A DNA stretch of 64,000 nt from Kushneria sinocarnis (GTDB lineage Bacteria > Pseudomonadota > Gammaproteobacteria > Pseudomonadales > Halomonadaceae): positions 124,001 to 188,000 of the forward strand of contig NZ_RBIN01000004.1 of the NCBI RefSeq assembly GCF_003633775.1, given 5' to 3'. Under the pieces are notes generated by a model. The model was not told where the DNA came from. It saw only the letters and a list, made by a program, of their open reading frames with translations, and did not search any database. A program made the position numbers and the translations under genes. Positions within the stretch are counted from its first letter, which is position 1. Each line of letters begins with the position of its first letter. Shown here one piece after another: positions 42,159-51,418 of the stretch.

Positions 42159-42605
42159 ATGAATGCCATGCATGCACCACTGACCGAAGTACTGCTGGAA
42201 ACCAAGCGGGAGAAGGGACTGACCTGGGCCCAGATCGGCGAACGGATCGGCACGTCCCCCATCTGGGTCGCTTCGGTGGCCTATGGCAACAATAGCGCGC
42301 CGCCGGACAAGGCCCGGGCCATTGCCGAGGTTCTCGAGCTCGACGAGGAAACCACCCGGGCACTGAGCATCTACCCCACCAAGAACTGGGAACAGACGAT
42401 TCCCACCGACCCGCTGATCTACCGCTTCTACGAGATCATGGGCGTCTACGGTGAGGCCGCCAAGGATGTGATCCAGGAAGAATTCGGCGACGGCATCATG
42501 TCGGGCATCGACTTCGAGATGGACGTTCACCGCCAGCAGGATCCGAAGGGGGACCGGGTGGTGATCACGCTCAATGGCAAGTTCCTGCCCTATCGGGCCT
42601 GGTAG
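42159..42605 (+). CDS. cynS: Cyanate hydratase (cyanase)
   Basis: Converts cyanate and bicarbonate to ammonia and CO2. 148 residues, close to the E. coli length. An N-terminal five-helix, DNA-binding-like domain is followed by the catalytic dimer domain with IPTDPLIYRFYEIMGVYG (active-site Arg and Glu) and FGDGIMSGI (active-site Ser). AAGGAGA precedes the ATG at 42159. No cynT carbonic anhydrase, cynABD transporter or LysR-type cynR is adjacent. Its divergent partner is glgA. Confidence 0.95.
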   Translation: MNAMHAPLTEVLLETKREKGLTWAQIGERIGTSPIWVASVAYGNNSAPPDKARAIAEVLELDEETTRALSIYPTKNWEQTIPTDPLIYRFYEIMGVYGEAAKDVIQEEFGDGIMSGIDFEMDVHRQQDPKGDRVVITLNGKFLPYRAW

Positions 42606-42685
42606 ACTCGAGCCGGCCGGGCGCGCCCGCAGGCCCGGCGGCTGCCGGCCCGGTCTTCACGACCGGCGATGGGCGCCATGGCGGA

Positions 42686-43195
42686 CTAGAGGGTGGGCAG
42701 CAGCACCCGGTCCAGGCCGAACAGCCGCCCCTGCGGCGTATCGGCCACCTTGCCGGTAATGTGTGCCCCGTTGACACCGATGACCCCGGAGCGCCTGACG
42801 AAGTGCAGGGCCTGCCCCTGGCGCGAGCCGAGCATGCCGGCTTCGAGTGCCTGATCGAGCGTGACTGCACGCTCGATGACATGCAGGTTGAGCACATCCA
42901 GCAGGCGGTCCCGGTTGCGCAGCGAGAACAGCTTGCGGCGCTCCTGCTCATCCATGGCCTCGAAGGCTGCATCGGTGGGGGCCAGCAGGGTGACGGCCGG
43001 CAGCTCGGCAAGCGACTGCTCCAAGCGGGTTTCGTGCACCGCTCGCAGGAACCAGTGATAGTGACCGTCGGCGCGGGCCGCCTCCAGCAGGGACTGCGCC
43101 TGCACCTGCACGGGCAGCAGCAGTAGCATGCCCAGCAGCAGCCCGCCGAGCCGAAGGCTCCGACGGCGCAGCCGCCGCCCTGATCGGATCAACAT
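42686..43195 (-). CDS. Exported FAS1 (fasciclin) domain protein A
   Basis: 169 residues. An unusually basic N-terminus (RRLRRRSLR) leads a hydrophobic signal segment ending near VQAQS (residue 34). The rest is one FAS1 domain with the two family blocks, VTLLAPTDAAFEAM and LNLHVIERAVTL; the second normally reads YH. Bacterial FAS1 proteins are secreted or periplasmic adhesion or stress proteins. It lies 44 bases downstream of a second FAS1 gene, so the two form an operon. It contains no lipobox. Confidence 0.85.
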   Translation of the reverse strand: MLIRSGRRLRRRSLRLGGLLLGMLLLLPVQVQAQSLLEAARADGHYHWFLRAVHETRLEQSLAELPAVTLLAPTDAAFEAMDEQERRKLFSLRNRDRLLDVLNLHVIERAVTLDQALEAGMLGSRQGQALHFVRRSGVIGVNGAHITGKVADTPQGRLFGLDRVLLPTL

Positions 43196-43239
43196 CGGCG
43201 CTCCTCCCCTGCCGGCGGCCCGCGTCCGGACCGGCCCGC

Positions 43240-43791
43240 TCAGTTTTCGTAGTACGGCACCAGCACCTGATCGATGGGATGGATGATGCCATTGCGGGTC
43301 ACGATCTGCGACGGCGCGATATCGGCGCCATTGACCGTGTAATGATCATCGGCGTGACGAATCGTCAGCTGGCCGGTCAGCGCCTGGGGATGCTCGATCA
43401 TGCCAAGACTGTCACCGGGCAGCAGGCCCGGCAGCAAATGGTAGCGCAGCAGCTTGCGCAGCCGCTCGACATCATCACCCTCGAGAATGCGGCGCTGCTC
43501 ATCCGGCATGCGGGCAAAGGCGTCGTCGGTGGGAGCAAACAGGGTATGCGGCCCGTTGCCGGTCAGAAGCCCGGTCAGCCCGGCACGCTCCAGACCGTCC
43601 AGCAACGTGGTGAAGTTGCCCTGTGCCTTCAGGGCCTGCAGCTGGGTATCATACTGCGCCTGTTCGCGCACACTCTGATGGCGCTGCTGGTGGCGCTGCT
43701 GCTGCTGATCGAGTGACGCAGCCTGCGCCGGAGCACCGGCCAGACCGAGTGAGAGCAGTAGCCCGGTCAGTAGTATCGGACGCTTGTCCAT
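43240..43791 (-). CDS. Exported FAS1 (fasciclin) domain protein B
   Basis: 183 residues. Signal peptide to about residue 24 (AGAPAQAAS), then a Gln/His-rich stretch (DQQQQRHQQRHQSV), then one FAS1 domain with HTLFAPTDDAFARM and LLRYHLLPG, and the closing NGIIHPIDQVLVP block. The start at 43791 follows AGGAAGAAGG. It is tandem with protein A but well diverged. The metal-binding look of the His/Gln stretch is suggestive only. Confidence 0.87.
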   Translation of the reverse strand: MDKRPILLTGLLLSLGLAGAPAQAASLDQQQQRHQQRHQSVREQAQYDTQLQALKAQGNFTTLLDGLERAGLTGLLTGNGPHTLFAPTDDAFARMPDEQRRILEGDDVERLRKLLRYHLLPGLLPGDSLGMIEHPQALTGQLTIRHADDHYTVNGADIAPSQIVTRNGIIHPIDQVLVPYYEN

Positions 43792-43869
43792 GTCGCCTTC
43801 TTCCTGTAGCCGTGTTGTCACGCTGGCGTGACCCTGCGTTGATGGTTCGACCCCCTCGCGATGGGAGCC

Positions 43870-45012
43870 TCACTCCTGTTCGATCGCCTTGAACGGCAGC
43901 AGTTCACGCGCCTCGTTCATGCGCTCTGCGACCATTGGTCGCTCCCGCGACAGGAAATCTTCGACCGCATCACGAAACTGCGGATGCCGGATCCAGTGCA
44001 GCGAGCGGGTGGCAATCGGCTCAAAGCCGCGCGGTACCTTGTGCTCCCCCTGGGTGCCGGGATCGAAGCGGCTCAGCCCCCGCGCCACGCAGTGCTCGAT
44101 GCCCTGGTAGTAGCAGGTCTCGAAATGCAGGCAGTCGGCTTCCACTTCACTGCCCCAGTAACGGCCGTACAGGGTATTACTGCCCTGGAAACAGAGCGCG
44201 GCCGCGACCGGCTGCTCGCCGTGCAGTGCCTGGATCAGTACCAGTGCCTCCGGCATGGTCTCGAGGATGCGGGTAAAGAACTCGAAGTTGAGATAGCCGC
44301 GCTGACCGTGCTCGAGATAGGTGATCTGATAGCAGCGGTAGAACGCCGCCAGATCCTCCTCGCCGATCTCGCTGCCCTGCAGGCGCCGCATCCACAGGCC
44401 CTGCTCGGCCACCTTGCGACGCTCGCGCCTGAGCTCCTTGCGCCGTTTGGAAGTCATTTTGCCCAGAAAGGCATCGAAGTTATCGTACGACCGGTTGAAC
44501 CAGTGATACTGCATGCCATGGCGCTCGAGCAGGTCCGGCCACGCCGAATGCCACGCGTGCGCTTCAGGCTCGCCCGGAAACAGCAGGTGCCAGGTCTCGG
44601 GCGGCTGACGCTCGAGATACTCGCTCACCCGAGCGATCGCCTCCGCCGGCTCGACCTCCGCTGCCAGGCAGAGTCGCGGCCCGTGACAGGGAGTGAACGG
44701 AATGGCACTGAGCTGCTTGGGATAGTAGCTGCCGCCAGCCCGCTCCCAGGCATCGGCCCACTGCCAGTCGAAGATGTATTCGCCGAAGGAGTGCTCCTTG
44801 TCGTAGTGCGGCAACACCCCCACCAGCCGCTCCGACTGCCACAGGGTCAGATGACGTGGTCGCCAGCCGGTTTCCGCGGTAGCGGCACCGCTGCTCTCGA
44901 GCGCTTCAAGAAATTCATGACGCAGGAACGGGTAATCGGAGCCAGTCAGGGCGTTCCATTGCGTCCGGTCGATATCGGCCATCGCGCCGATCTCGCGAAG
45001 TTCCAGCGTCAT
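43870..45012 (-). CDS. GNAT-type N-acyltransferase (COG3146, peptidogalycan-biosynthesis-like)
   Basis: 380 residues. It matches the family annotated as DUF482/COG3146, with N-terminal blocks SDYPFLRHEFL, FGEYIFDWQWADAWER and YYPKQLSAIPFTP, and later SKRRKELRRERR and YGRYWGSEV. The C-terminal half has the GNAT fold as in FemX/BioF2-like proteins. The substrate is not known; aminoacyl or acyl transfer is presumed. GGAGGT precedes the ATG at 45012; the longer frame to 45159 has no support. Confidence 0.86.
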   Translation of the reverse strand: MTLELREIGAMADIDRTQWNALTGSDYPFLRHEFLEALESSGAATAETGWRPRHLTLWQSERLVGVLPHYDKEHSFGEYIFDWQWADAWERAGGSYYPKQLSAIPFTPCHGPRLCLAAEVEPAEAIARVSEYLERQPPETWHLLFPGEPEAHAWHSAWPDLLERHGMQYHWFNRSYDNFDAFLGKMTSKRRKELRRERRKVAEQGLWMRRLQGSEIGEEDLAAFYRCYQITYLEHGQRGYLNFEFFTRILETMPEALVLIQALHGEQPVAAALCFQGSNTLYGRYWGSEVEADCLHFETCYYQGIEHCVARGLSRFDPGTQGEHKVPRGFEPIATRSLHWIRHPQFRDAVEDFLSRERPMVAERMNEARELLPFKAIEQE

Positions 45013-45226
45013 CGCACCTCCGCTGCTGACTGTCGTTCGCTGCCGGCCGTAACACATCGAGCCTCTTCCGTCGACGCCGGGCTCCGGCAGGAGAACGTAT
45101 TGCCGCCCAGTGTAGACACTCGACGCCGGCTGCGTCGCACAACCGGCGCCCTGCTCCATGGAGTCAGGTGGTCAGCTACGCTATGCTGTGTTCCACGGAC
45201 TATCCATCAGGGACATCACCCCATCG

Positions 45227-46393
45227 ATGCTGCACTCGATTCTCGATAATGACTTTTACAAGTTCACCATGCAGAACGCCGTGGTGAAACTCTTTCCCAA
45301 TGCCATGGCACGCTATGCCTTCATCAATCGGGGCGAACACCGCTTTCCCCCCGGTTTCGGCAAGCGGCTGCGCGCGGCGGTCGACGAGATGGCAGCGCTG
45401 CAACTGAGCGTTGAGGAGCGGCGCTTTCTCGAGGTTACCTGTCCCTATCTCGACCCCACCTATCACGACTTCCTGCAGGGATTTCGCTACAACCCGGCGG
45501 AAGTGACCATCGAACAGCACGGCGATAACCTGTCCGTCACCGTCGAGGGGCTGTGGTATCGCACCATCCTGTGGGAAGTGCCGCTGATGACGCTGATCAG
45601 CCAGCTCTGGTTCGAGATGCTCGACGAGCGCCGTGACAGCAACGAGCTGGTGCAACAGCGCACGCGCGAAAAGATCGAGCATTATCATGAGCTGGGAGTG
45701 CGCGTGGCCGAGTTCGGCACCCGGCGACGCTACTCCTATGAAGTGCACGATCAGGTCGTGAACGCCCTCAAACAGTATGGCGGCAGCAGCTTCACCGGTA
45801 CCAGCAACGTGCATCTGGCCCACCGTCATGACGTCAAGCCGCTGGGCACGCACGCGCACGAGTGGTTCATGTTTCACGCGGCCCGCTTCGGCTTCAAGAT
45901 GGCCAACATCCTGGCCCTGGAGCACTGGGTGCGGGTGTACCGGGGTGATCTCGGCATCGCCCTGTCGGATACCTTCACCACCCAGGTGTTCTTCGAGAGC
46001 TTCGACAAGATGTTCACCAAGCTCTTCGATGGCGTGCGCCACGACAGCGGTGACCCGGTCGAGTTCGCCCAGCACACCATTGCCCACTATGAGCGCTACG
46101 GTATCGATCCACGCAGCAAGACCATCATCTTTTCCGATGCACTGGATACCGCCAAGGTCGACCGCATCGCCCGCTTCTGCAGTGGTCGGATCGGCATGTC
46201 CTTCGGCATCGGCACCAACTTCACCAATGATGTCGGGCTGAAGCCGCTGAACATGGTGGTCAAGATGACCGACGCGCGCCCCGAGGGCCGCCAGTGGGTG
46301 CCGGTGGTCAAGCTCTCCGATATCCGGGCCAAGAACACCGGCGACCCGGAAATGATCCAGCTGGCCCGGCGCAACCTGTCGCTGCCGGACTGA
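45227..46393 (+). CDS. pncB: Nicotinate phosphoribosyltransferase
   Basis: Converts nicotinate and PRPP to nicotinate mononucleotide in NAD salvage, using ATP. 388 residues, family-typical. LDNDFYKFTMQNAV at the N-terminus, GTRRRYSYEVHDQVV, FTGTSNVHLA with THAHEWFM (the autophosphorylated His region), and VRHDSGDPVEF are all diagnostic. The ATG at 45227 gives the normal N-terminus although its ribosome site (CAGGGAC) is weak and rather distant. It is divergent from the GNAT gene. Confidence 0.95.
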   Translation: MLHSILDNDFYKFTMQNAVVKLFPNAMARYAFINRGEHRFPPGFGKRLRAAVDEMAALQLSVEERRFLEVTCPYLDPTYHDFLQGFRYNPAEVTIEQHGDNLSVTVEGLWYRTILWEVPLMTLISQLWFEMLDERRDSNELVQQRTREKIEHYHELGVRVAEFGTRRRYSYEVHDQVVNALKQYGGSSFTGTSNVHLAHRHDVKPLGTHAHEWFMFHAARFGFKMANILALEHWVRVYRGDLGIALSDTFTTQVFFESFDKMFTKLFDGVRHDSGDPVEFAQHTIAHYERYGIDPRSKTIIFSDALDTAKVDRIARFCSGRIGMSFGIGTNFTNDVGLKPLNMVVKMTDARPEGRQWVPVVKLSDIRAKNTGDPEMIQLARRNLSLPD

Positions 46394-46441
46394 GCGAACA
46401 TGAGCGGGGCGGCATCGGGTCGCCACCCCGGCTCGACCGCC

Positions 46442-47290
46442 CTACTGGGATTTGCTCCCTTTCGAGGTTCGGGCGAAGACCTGATCAAACAGGTTCAGCA
46501 TGACCTGCCATGAGGCCGCATCAGCCGCCGGGCTGTAGGCCAGCGGCAGATCGAACTGCTCCGCCTTTGCATCCACATAGGGGTTGGTAAAGGCGTGCTG
46601 GGCATGGGGATACTGGATGACCGTGACACTGGTATCGACCTTCTGGAACGCATCGACCAGCGACTGCAGGGCTTCGGGCTTGACCATCTGATCGTCCTGA
46701 CCGTTCTGGATCAGCACCCGGCCATCGAAGTGTTTGGGGGTTTCCACCACCTGCGCCGGGCTGCCATGGAAGCTGACCACGGCATCCAGCGGCATGCCGG
46801 CCAGTGCCGCATTGAGCACCACCGCACCACCGAAGCAGTAGCCGATGGCAGCCAGCCGTTCGGGATCGACGCCATCCTGGGACTTGAGCGTGGCCATCGC
46901 CACACCGAGGTTGCGCTCCGCAGCGGGCCAGTCCTGCATCACGTCCGACGAGAATGACCCGGCATCGTCGGGATGATCGGCCGTGCGGCCCTCGCCATAC
47001 ATGTCCACGGCAAAGGCGACATAGCCCAGCGCGGCAAGCTTGCGGGCGCGCTGGCGGATGTAGTCGGTCTGCCCCCACCATTCGTGCACGATCAGCACGC
47101 CCGGGCGCTTGCCCTCGGCGCTGACATCGCGCGCCAGATAGCCGCTGTACTGCTGATCATCGACCGTATAGGTGACCTGCTGCCCCTGCACATCGGGCCC
47201 GATATCGCCGGGCATGCCCTGCCCCTGTTCGGCACCATAGGTGCTGACGCTGGCCATCAGCATGCCGAAGCCGAAAACCATGGCTCTCAT
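46442..47290 (-). CDS. Exported dienelactone hydrolase family protein
   Basis: 282 residues. Signal peptide to about residue 20 (STYGA-EQ). The alpha/beta-hydrolase DLH fold shows the Cys nucleophile in IGYCFGG, an Asp in the following half and the His in YPHAQHAFT, the DLH-type Cys-Asp-His triad. The N-terminal IVHEWWGQTDYIRQRARKLA block is typical. GGGAGGA precedes the ATG at 47290. Substrate unknown; many periplasmic members act on ester or lactone substrates. Confidence 0.88.
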   Translation of the reverse strand: MRAMVFGFGMLMASVSTYGAEQGQGMPGDIGPDVQGQQVTYTVDDQQYSGYLARDVSAEGKRPGVLIVHEWWGQTDYIRQRARKLAALGYVAFAVDMYGEGRTADHPDDAGSFSSDVMQDWPAAERNLGVAMATLKSQDGVDPERLAAIGYCFGGAVVLNAALAGMPLDAVVSFHGSPAQVVETPKHFDGRVLIQNGQDDQMVKPEALQSLVDAFQKVDTSVTVIQYPHAQHAFTNPYVDAKAEQFDLPLAYSPAADAASWQVMLNLFDQVFARTSKGSKSQ

Positions 47291-47443
47291 GATTCCTCCC
47301 GTCCCTTGCAAGTGGTCACCAGGACCACGATGGATACACGGAACAGTATAACGGGCGGCGAACAGGCTTAAAGTCCGGAAAAGGAGATCGTGGCATCGCG
47401 CGGCTGCCACACAGCCGTAATGACCGGGCCGCCGGTCGCGGTA

Positions 47444-47764
47444 TCAGGCGAGCCGGCGCTGCTCGGCGAGCACTGGCGGGGCTCCGACGACCGTCTCCCC
47501 GGTGGCATGCCCGACCGGGCCGGGTGCGCGGGAGATCGTCTCCTGTCGGCGGCATGCCGCTACCAGCTCACGCAGCTGATCACAGGTCACGATGATGCGA
47601 TCGGCGCGTCGCTGCCCCGCCCAGACAATATCCACGACCGGGTGGTCGCGGGTCTGATCGATGCCGACGATACGTCCTGTCCGGTCACGACGCCCGTCCC
47701 GCAGGGTCGAACCGATCAGGTGATGTACCCCCTGAACACACTCTTTGTCTGTTGCTTTCTGCAT
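47444..47764 (-). CDS. Small protein of unknown function
   Basis: 106 residues from the ATG at 47764. The middle (TGRIVGIDQTRDHPVVDIVW, then IIVTCDQLREL) looks like a small beta-barrel domain, and the C-terminal 35 residues are low-complexity. The ribosome site is weak, and I recognise no family. A TTGACA in the A/T-rich 120 bases upstream (minus strand) could be its -35. Retained because codon use and domain-like texture suggest coding. Confidence 0.5.
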   Translation of the reverse strand: MQKATDKECVQGVHHLIGSTLRDGRRDRTGRIVGIDQTRDHPVVDIVWAGQRRADRIIVTCDQLRELVAACRRQETISRAPGPVGHATGETVVGAPPVLAEQRRLA

Positions 47765-47962
47765 GAGCCGAGCCTCGATGGCCACCGCACCGGAAGTCGA
47801 TGATCGGCAACCCTGAAATAGCAGGCAGTGAACTACCGTCAACGAATGATGGGGCGGAGTGTAACACCGCTACAGCAACCATAACAGACCCCTGGCTGTC
47901 AAACCCTTTGTCGCCGAACGGCAACACCGCACGGATACCGGACCCGCAGGCCCGGCGCCGGC

Positions 47963-49477
47963 TCACTCGCCACGCGGGAAGCGCTGCGCATCTTCCAGCA
48001 CGTTGAGATCCATGTGGTTGCGCATGTAGCGCTCCGAGGCCACCTGCAGCGGCTGGTGATCCCAGGGGAAATAGGCCCCGTTGCGCAGCGCCTCATAGAC
48101 GATCAGCCGGCGCGCCTGACTCTCGCGCACCTCGGCATCGAAGCGGGCCATGTCCCAGCGATCCATCATCTGACGGGTAAATTCGGTCAGAATGGCGTGA
48201 TGCCCGGGGTCACCGGCCAGGTTGTGCTGTTCGTCGGGATCATGCTCCAGATCGAACAGCTGGGGCGGGTCGATCTCGCAGTGATTGAACTTCCACCTGC
48301 CCTGGCGAATGGTCACCAGCGGCGCATAGCTGCCTTCGGCGGCATACTCCATGAAGACCGGCGCCTCGCGCGTGCCGCCCTGCGCCAGCGGCAGCAGCGA
48401 CTGGCCATCGGTCCAGGGATCGATCTCGCCAAGATCGATCCCCACCAGATCGGCCAGGGTGGCATTGACGTCGATCGAGGAGACCGGCGTGTCGACCCGC
48501 TTCGGCTCGAGCCCCGGGGCACTGATCATCAGCGGTACCCGCGACGAGCCCTCGAACGGACTCATCTTGAACCACAGCCCGCGCTCGCCGAGCATGTCGC
48601 CGTGATCGGAGACGAACAGCACGATGGTGTTGTCCTTCATCCGGGTGCGCTCGAGCACATCCATGATGCCGCCGATCTTGTCATCGATGTAGGAAAGATT
48701 GGCAAAGTAGCCCTGTCGCGCCCGATGCACGTTCTCCGGCCGGATATCGAATTGGGTGTAGTCGTTGGCCTCATAGAGGCGCTGGGAGTGCGGGTCCTGC
48801 TGCGCGTAGGGCACCGCCGCCAGCTTCGGCTCGAGATGCGCGCAATCGTTGTAGAGATCCCAGAACTCTCGTCGCGCCACATAGGGATCGTGCGGATGGG
48901 TAAAGCTGACGCACATCGCCCACGGCCGCTCGTCATGGCCGCGTGACAGGTCATAGAGCTTCTGCTCGGCGTGAAAGGCGACCTCGTCGTCATACTCCAT
49001 CTGATTGCTGATCTCGGCGACACCGGCACCGGTGACCGAGCCCAGATTGTGATACCACCAGTCGATGCGCTCGCCGGGGCGGCGGTAGTCCGGAGTCCAG
49101 CCGAAATCGGGCGGATAGACATCGGTGGTCAGGCGGGACTCGAAGCCGTGCAGCTGATCGGGACCGACAAAATGCATCTTGCCGGAAAGGCAGGTCTCGT
49201 AGCCGGCCCGGCGCAGATGGTGCGCCCAGGTCGGCACGCTGGAGGGAAACTCGGCGGCGTTGTCGTAAACGCCGGTACGCGAGGGCAGCTGTCCCGACAT
49301 GAAGGCCGCCCGCCCGGGGGCGCAGAGATAGCTGGGCGTATAGGCATTCCTGAAGCGCACCGAGCGTTCGGCCAGTGCCTTCAGGTGTGGCATGTGCAGA
49401 AAGTCGGCGGGGCCATCCTCGAACAGGGTGCCGTTCACCTGATCGGCCATCAGTACCAGAATATTGGGCCTTGTCAT
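47963..49477 (-). CDS. betC: Choline-sulfatase
   Basis: Hydrolyses choline-O-sulfate to choline and sulfate, feeding glycine betaine synthesis. 504 residues. RPNILVLMADQ at the N-terminus holds metal ligands; LCAPGRAAF is the CxPxR site where Cys becomes formylglycine. The ETCLSGKMHFVGPDQLHGFE and YPPDFGWTPDY blocks and the C-terminal AYFPWDHQPLQ/ASERYMRNHMDLN region are choline-sulfatase-specific. GGGAGGGA precedes the ATG. No signal peptide, so cytosolic. betI, betA, betB and a choline transporter are not adjacent in this window. Confidence 0.93.
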   Translation of the reverse strand: MTRPNILVLMADQVNGTLFEDGPADFLHMPHLKALAERSVRFRNAYTPSYLCAPGRAAFMSGQLPSRTGVYDNAAEFPSSVPTWAHHLRRAGYETCLSGKMHFVGPDQLHGFESRLTTDVYPPDFGWTPDYRRPGERIDWWYHNLGSVTGAGVAEISNQMEYDDEVAFHAEQKLYDLSRGHDERPWAMCVSFTHPHDPYVARREFWDLYNDCAHLEPKLAAVPYAQQDPHSQRLYEANDYTQFDIRPENVHRARQGYFANLSYIDDKIGGIMDVLERTRMKDNTIVLFVSDHGDMLGERGLWFKMSPFEGSSRVPLMISAPGLEPKRVDTPVSSIDVNATLADLVGIDLGEIDPWTDGQSLLPLAQGGTREAPVFMEYAAEGSYAPLVTIRQGRWKFNHCEIDPPQLFDLEHDPDEQHNLAGDPGHHAILTEFTRQMMDRWDMARFDAEVRESQARRLIVYEALRNGAYFPWDHQPLQVASERYMRNHMDLNVLEDAQRFPRGE

Positions 49478-49590
49478 CTTCCCTCCCGGGCTGCCGTGAG
49501 TGCGGTCTGAACAGCATGCGCCCCGGGAGCGGAAGCGACAAACGATATTCCCGGCCGCTCAGGCCCGGCACTGCTGGGGCATGAAACGAC

Positions 49591-50274
49591 TCATCTACCG
49601 TGTGCGCCGAGTGCCGCCGGCAGCTCGTCCAGCGCAACCACACGGCAATTCGGTGCCAGCGCCGGGTCCTCGATCAGGGCCGCGGGATCACGCTGGATCC
49701 AGGCCGCATTGAGCCCGGCATGGCGTGCGCCCTGTACATCCCAGTTGTTGCTGGAAACCAGCCACAGGCGATCATGCGCGCTCTGCATGCGCCGGGCCAG
49801 ATGATGATAGACCGCCGGGTCGGGCTTGAAGCGCCTGATCTCGTCGACGCTGACCAGGTCCTCGAAGTGCTCGAGCAGCCCGGCGTTGCCAAGCACGCTG
49901 CGCATGGCGTCATGGCTGCCGTTGGAAAAGGCGACCCGTCGATACCCCTGCCGACCCAGCGCCGTCAGGGCATCGGCAACCTCATCGAAGGCCGGCAGCC
50001 GGGCATAGGCGGCCATCCAAGCCTGACGCGTCGCTTCATCGATTTCGGGTGCATGCGCCGCCAGTGCCACATCCAGCCCGTGACGGGTACAGACGCTGAA
50101 GTCGTCATAGCGCCCCATCAGCCCGCGCCGGAAGGAGAGCTGCAGCTGACTGGCGCGCCAGGCCGCAGCCACCGTCTCGGCCTGCTCGCCCAGCTGCGGC
50201 CGCAGTTCATCGGCGAGTGCATAAGGGTCGATCAGGGTGCCATAGACATCAAAGGCAAGCGTGATTTCGGACAT
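49591..50274 (-). CDS. HAD superfamily hydrolase, haloacid dehalogenase type II
   Basis: 227 residues, typical for L-2-haloacid dehalogenases. FDVYGTLID carries the nucleophile Asp (first D), the SNGSHD block the Ser/Asn of motif II, and RFKPDP the motif III Lys; the SSNNWDVQGARHAGLNAAW block is typical of type II dehalogenases. The ATG at 50274 is preceded by TGGAG. True substrate (haloacid versus a phosphate ester) is not proven by sequence. It sits downstream of gap on the same strand, separated by a hairpin. Confidence 0.88.
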   Translation of the reverse strand: MSEITLAFDVYGTLIDPYALADELRPQLGEQAETVAAAWRASQLQLSFRRGLMGRYDDFSVCTRHGLDVALAAHAPEIDEATRQAWMAAYARLPAFDEVADALTALGRQGYRRVAFSNGSHDAMRSVLGNAGLLEHFEDLVSVDEIRRFKPDPAVYHHLARRMQSAHDRLWLVSSNNWDVQGARHAGLNAAWIQRDPAALIEDPALAPNCRVVALDELPAALGAHGR

Positions 50275-50359
50275 TGCAAGTCTCCACTGCAGGGCCGGCG
50301 GGCAGGCGCGCGGCGGGGTCGGCACCGGAGGCTGACCGACACCCACCTGCCCAACACAA

Positions 50360-50387
50360 GGGGCGCCTCCCCGCAGGAAGGCGCCCC
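50360..50387 (-). terminator. Hairpin after gap
   Basis: GGGGCGCCT and AGGCGCCCC form a perfect 9-base stem with a 10-base loop, 27 bases after the gap stop on the minus strand. It is followed by TTGTGTTG, a weak U-rich tail. Confidence 0.65.
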
Positions 50388-50413
50388 ATCGGCTACCGAA
50401 TGACTCGGCAGGC

Positions 50414-51418
50414 TTACTTCATGGTCTTCGACATCGCAAGCGCGGTGTCCAGCATGCGATTGGAGAAGCCCCACTCGTTGTCATACCAGGCCAGCACCTT
50501 CACCAGCGTGCCGGACACCCGGGTGTGGTTGCTGTCAAAGATCGACGAGTGCGCATTGTGGTTGAAATCAATCGATACCAGCGGCTTCTCGTTGACGTCC
50601 ATGACCGCCGACTTCTGCGCAGCTTCCGACACCAGCCGGTTGATCTCCTCACTGGAGGTCTCGCGGCTGGCGGTGAAGGTCAGATCGACCACCGAGACGT
50701 TGAGCACCGGCACGCGGATGGCGAAGCCATCGAGCTTGCCGGTCAGATCCGGCAGCACCTTCGCCACGGCCGAGGCAGCCCCGGTCTTGGTCGGAATCAT
50801 CGACTGGGTGGCACTGCGCGCCCGGAAGGGGTCCTTGTGATAGACGTCCGCCAGGTTCTGGTCGTTGGTGTAGGCGTGCACCGTGGTCATCAGCCCGGTC
50901 TCGATGCCGACACCCTCGTGCAGCGCCTTGGCCAGCGGCGCCAGGCAGTTGGTGGTGCAGGAACCGTTGGAAACCACGGTGTGCTCGCTGGTGAGGTCCT
51001 GCTCGTTGACACCGAAGACCACGGTAGCGTCGGCATCACCGCTGGGCGCGGAGATCAGCACGCGTCCGGCGCCGGCCTCGAGGTGTTTGGCGGCGCCATC
51101 GCGCGAGGTGAAGATGCCGGTGCACTCCATGACCAGGTCGACGTTCAGCTCTTTCCATGGCAGCTGCGCCGGATCCTTCTCGGCGAGGATGCGAATCCGG
51201 TCGCCGTCGACCGTCAGGCTGTCATTGTCATGACTGATGGGGAAATTGAAGTGCCCGTGCGTGCTGTCGTGTTCGAGCAGGTGCGCATTGAGCTCCGGAT
51301 CGCCCAGATCATTGATGGCCACCACCTCCATGCGATCGCGATAACCGTTCTCATAGAGAGCACGAAAGGCGTTGCGGCCGATGCGACCGAAACCATTGAT
51401 GGCAACACGTAGGGTCAT
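50414..51418 (-). CDS. gap: Glyceraldehyde-3-phosphate dehydrogenase, type I
   Basis: Oxidises glyceraldehyde-3-phosphate in lower glycolysis. 334 residues. [14 protein letters not shown] begins the Rossmann fold; Asp in AINDLGD after the second strand favours NAD over [16 protein letters not shown] contains the catalytic Cys, and HAYTNDQ the catalytic His region; [12 protein letters not shown] closes the protein. AGGAGG precedes the ATG. It is divergent from glk; in Pseudomonas putida the equivalent gap-1 is divergent from edd-glk and under HexR control, which is likely here too. Confidence 0.96.
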   Translation of the reverse strand: MTLRVAINGFGRIGRNAFRALYENGYRDRMEVVAINDLGDPELNAHLLEHDSTHGHFNFPISHDNDSLTVDGDRIRILAEKDPAQLPWKELNVDLVMECTGIFTSRDGAAKHLEAGAGRVLISAPSGDADATVVFGVNEQDLTSEHTVVSNGSCTTNCLAPLAKALHEGVGIETGLMTTVHAYTNDQNLADVYHKDPFRARSATQSMIPTKTGAASAVAKVLPDLTGKLDGFAIRVPVLNVSVVDLTFTASRETSSEEINRLVSEAAQKSAVMDVNEKPLVSIDFNHNAHSSIFDSNHTRVSGTLVKVLAWYDNEWGFSNRMLDTALAMSKTMK

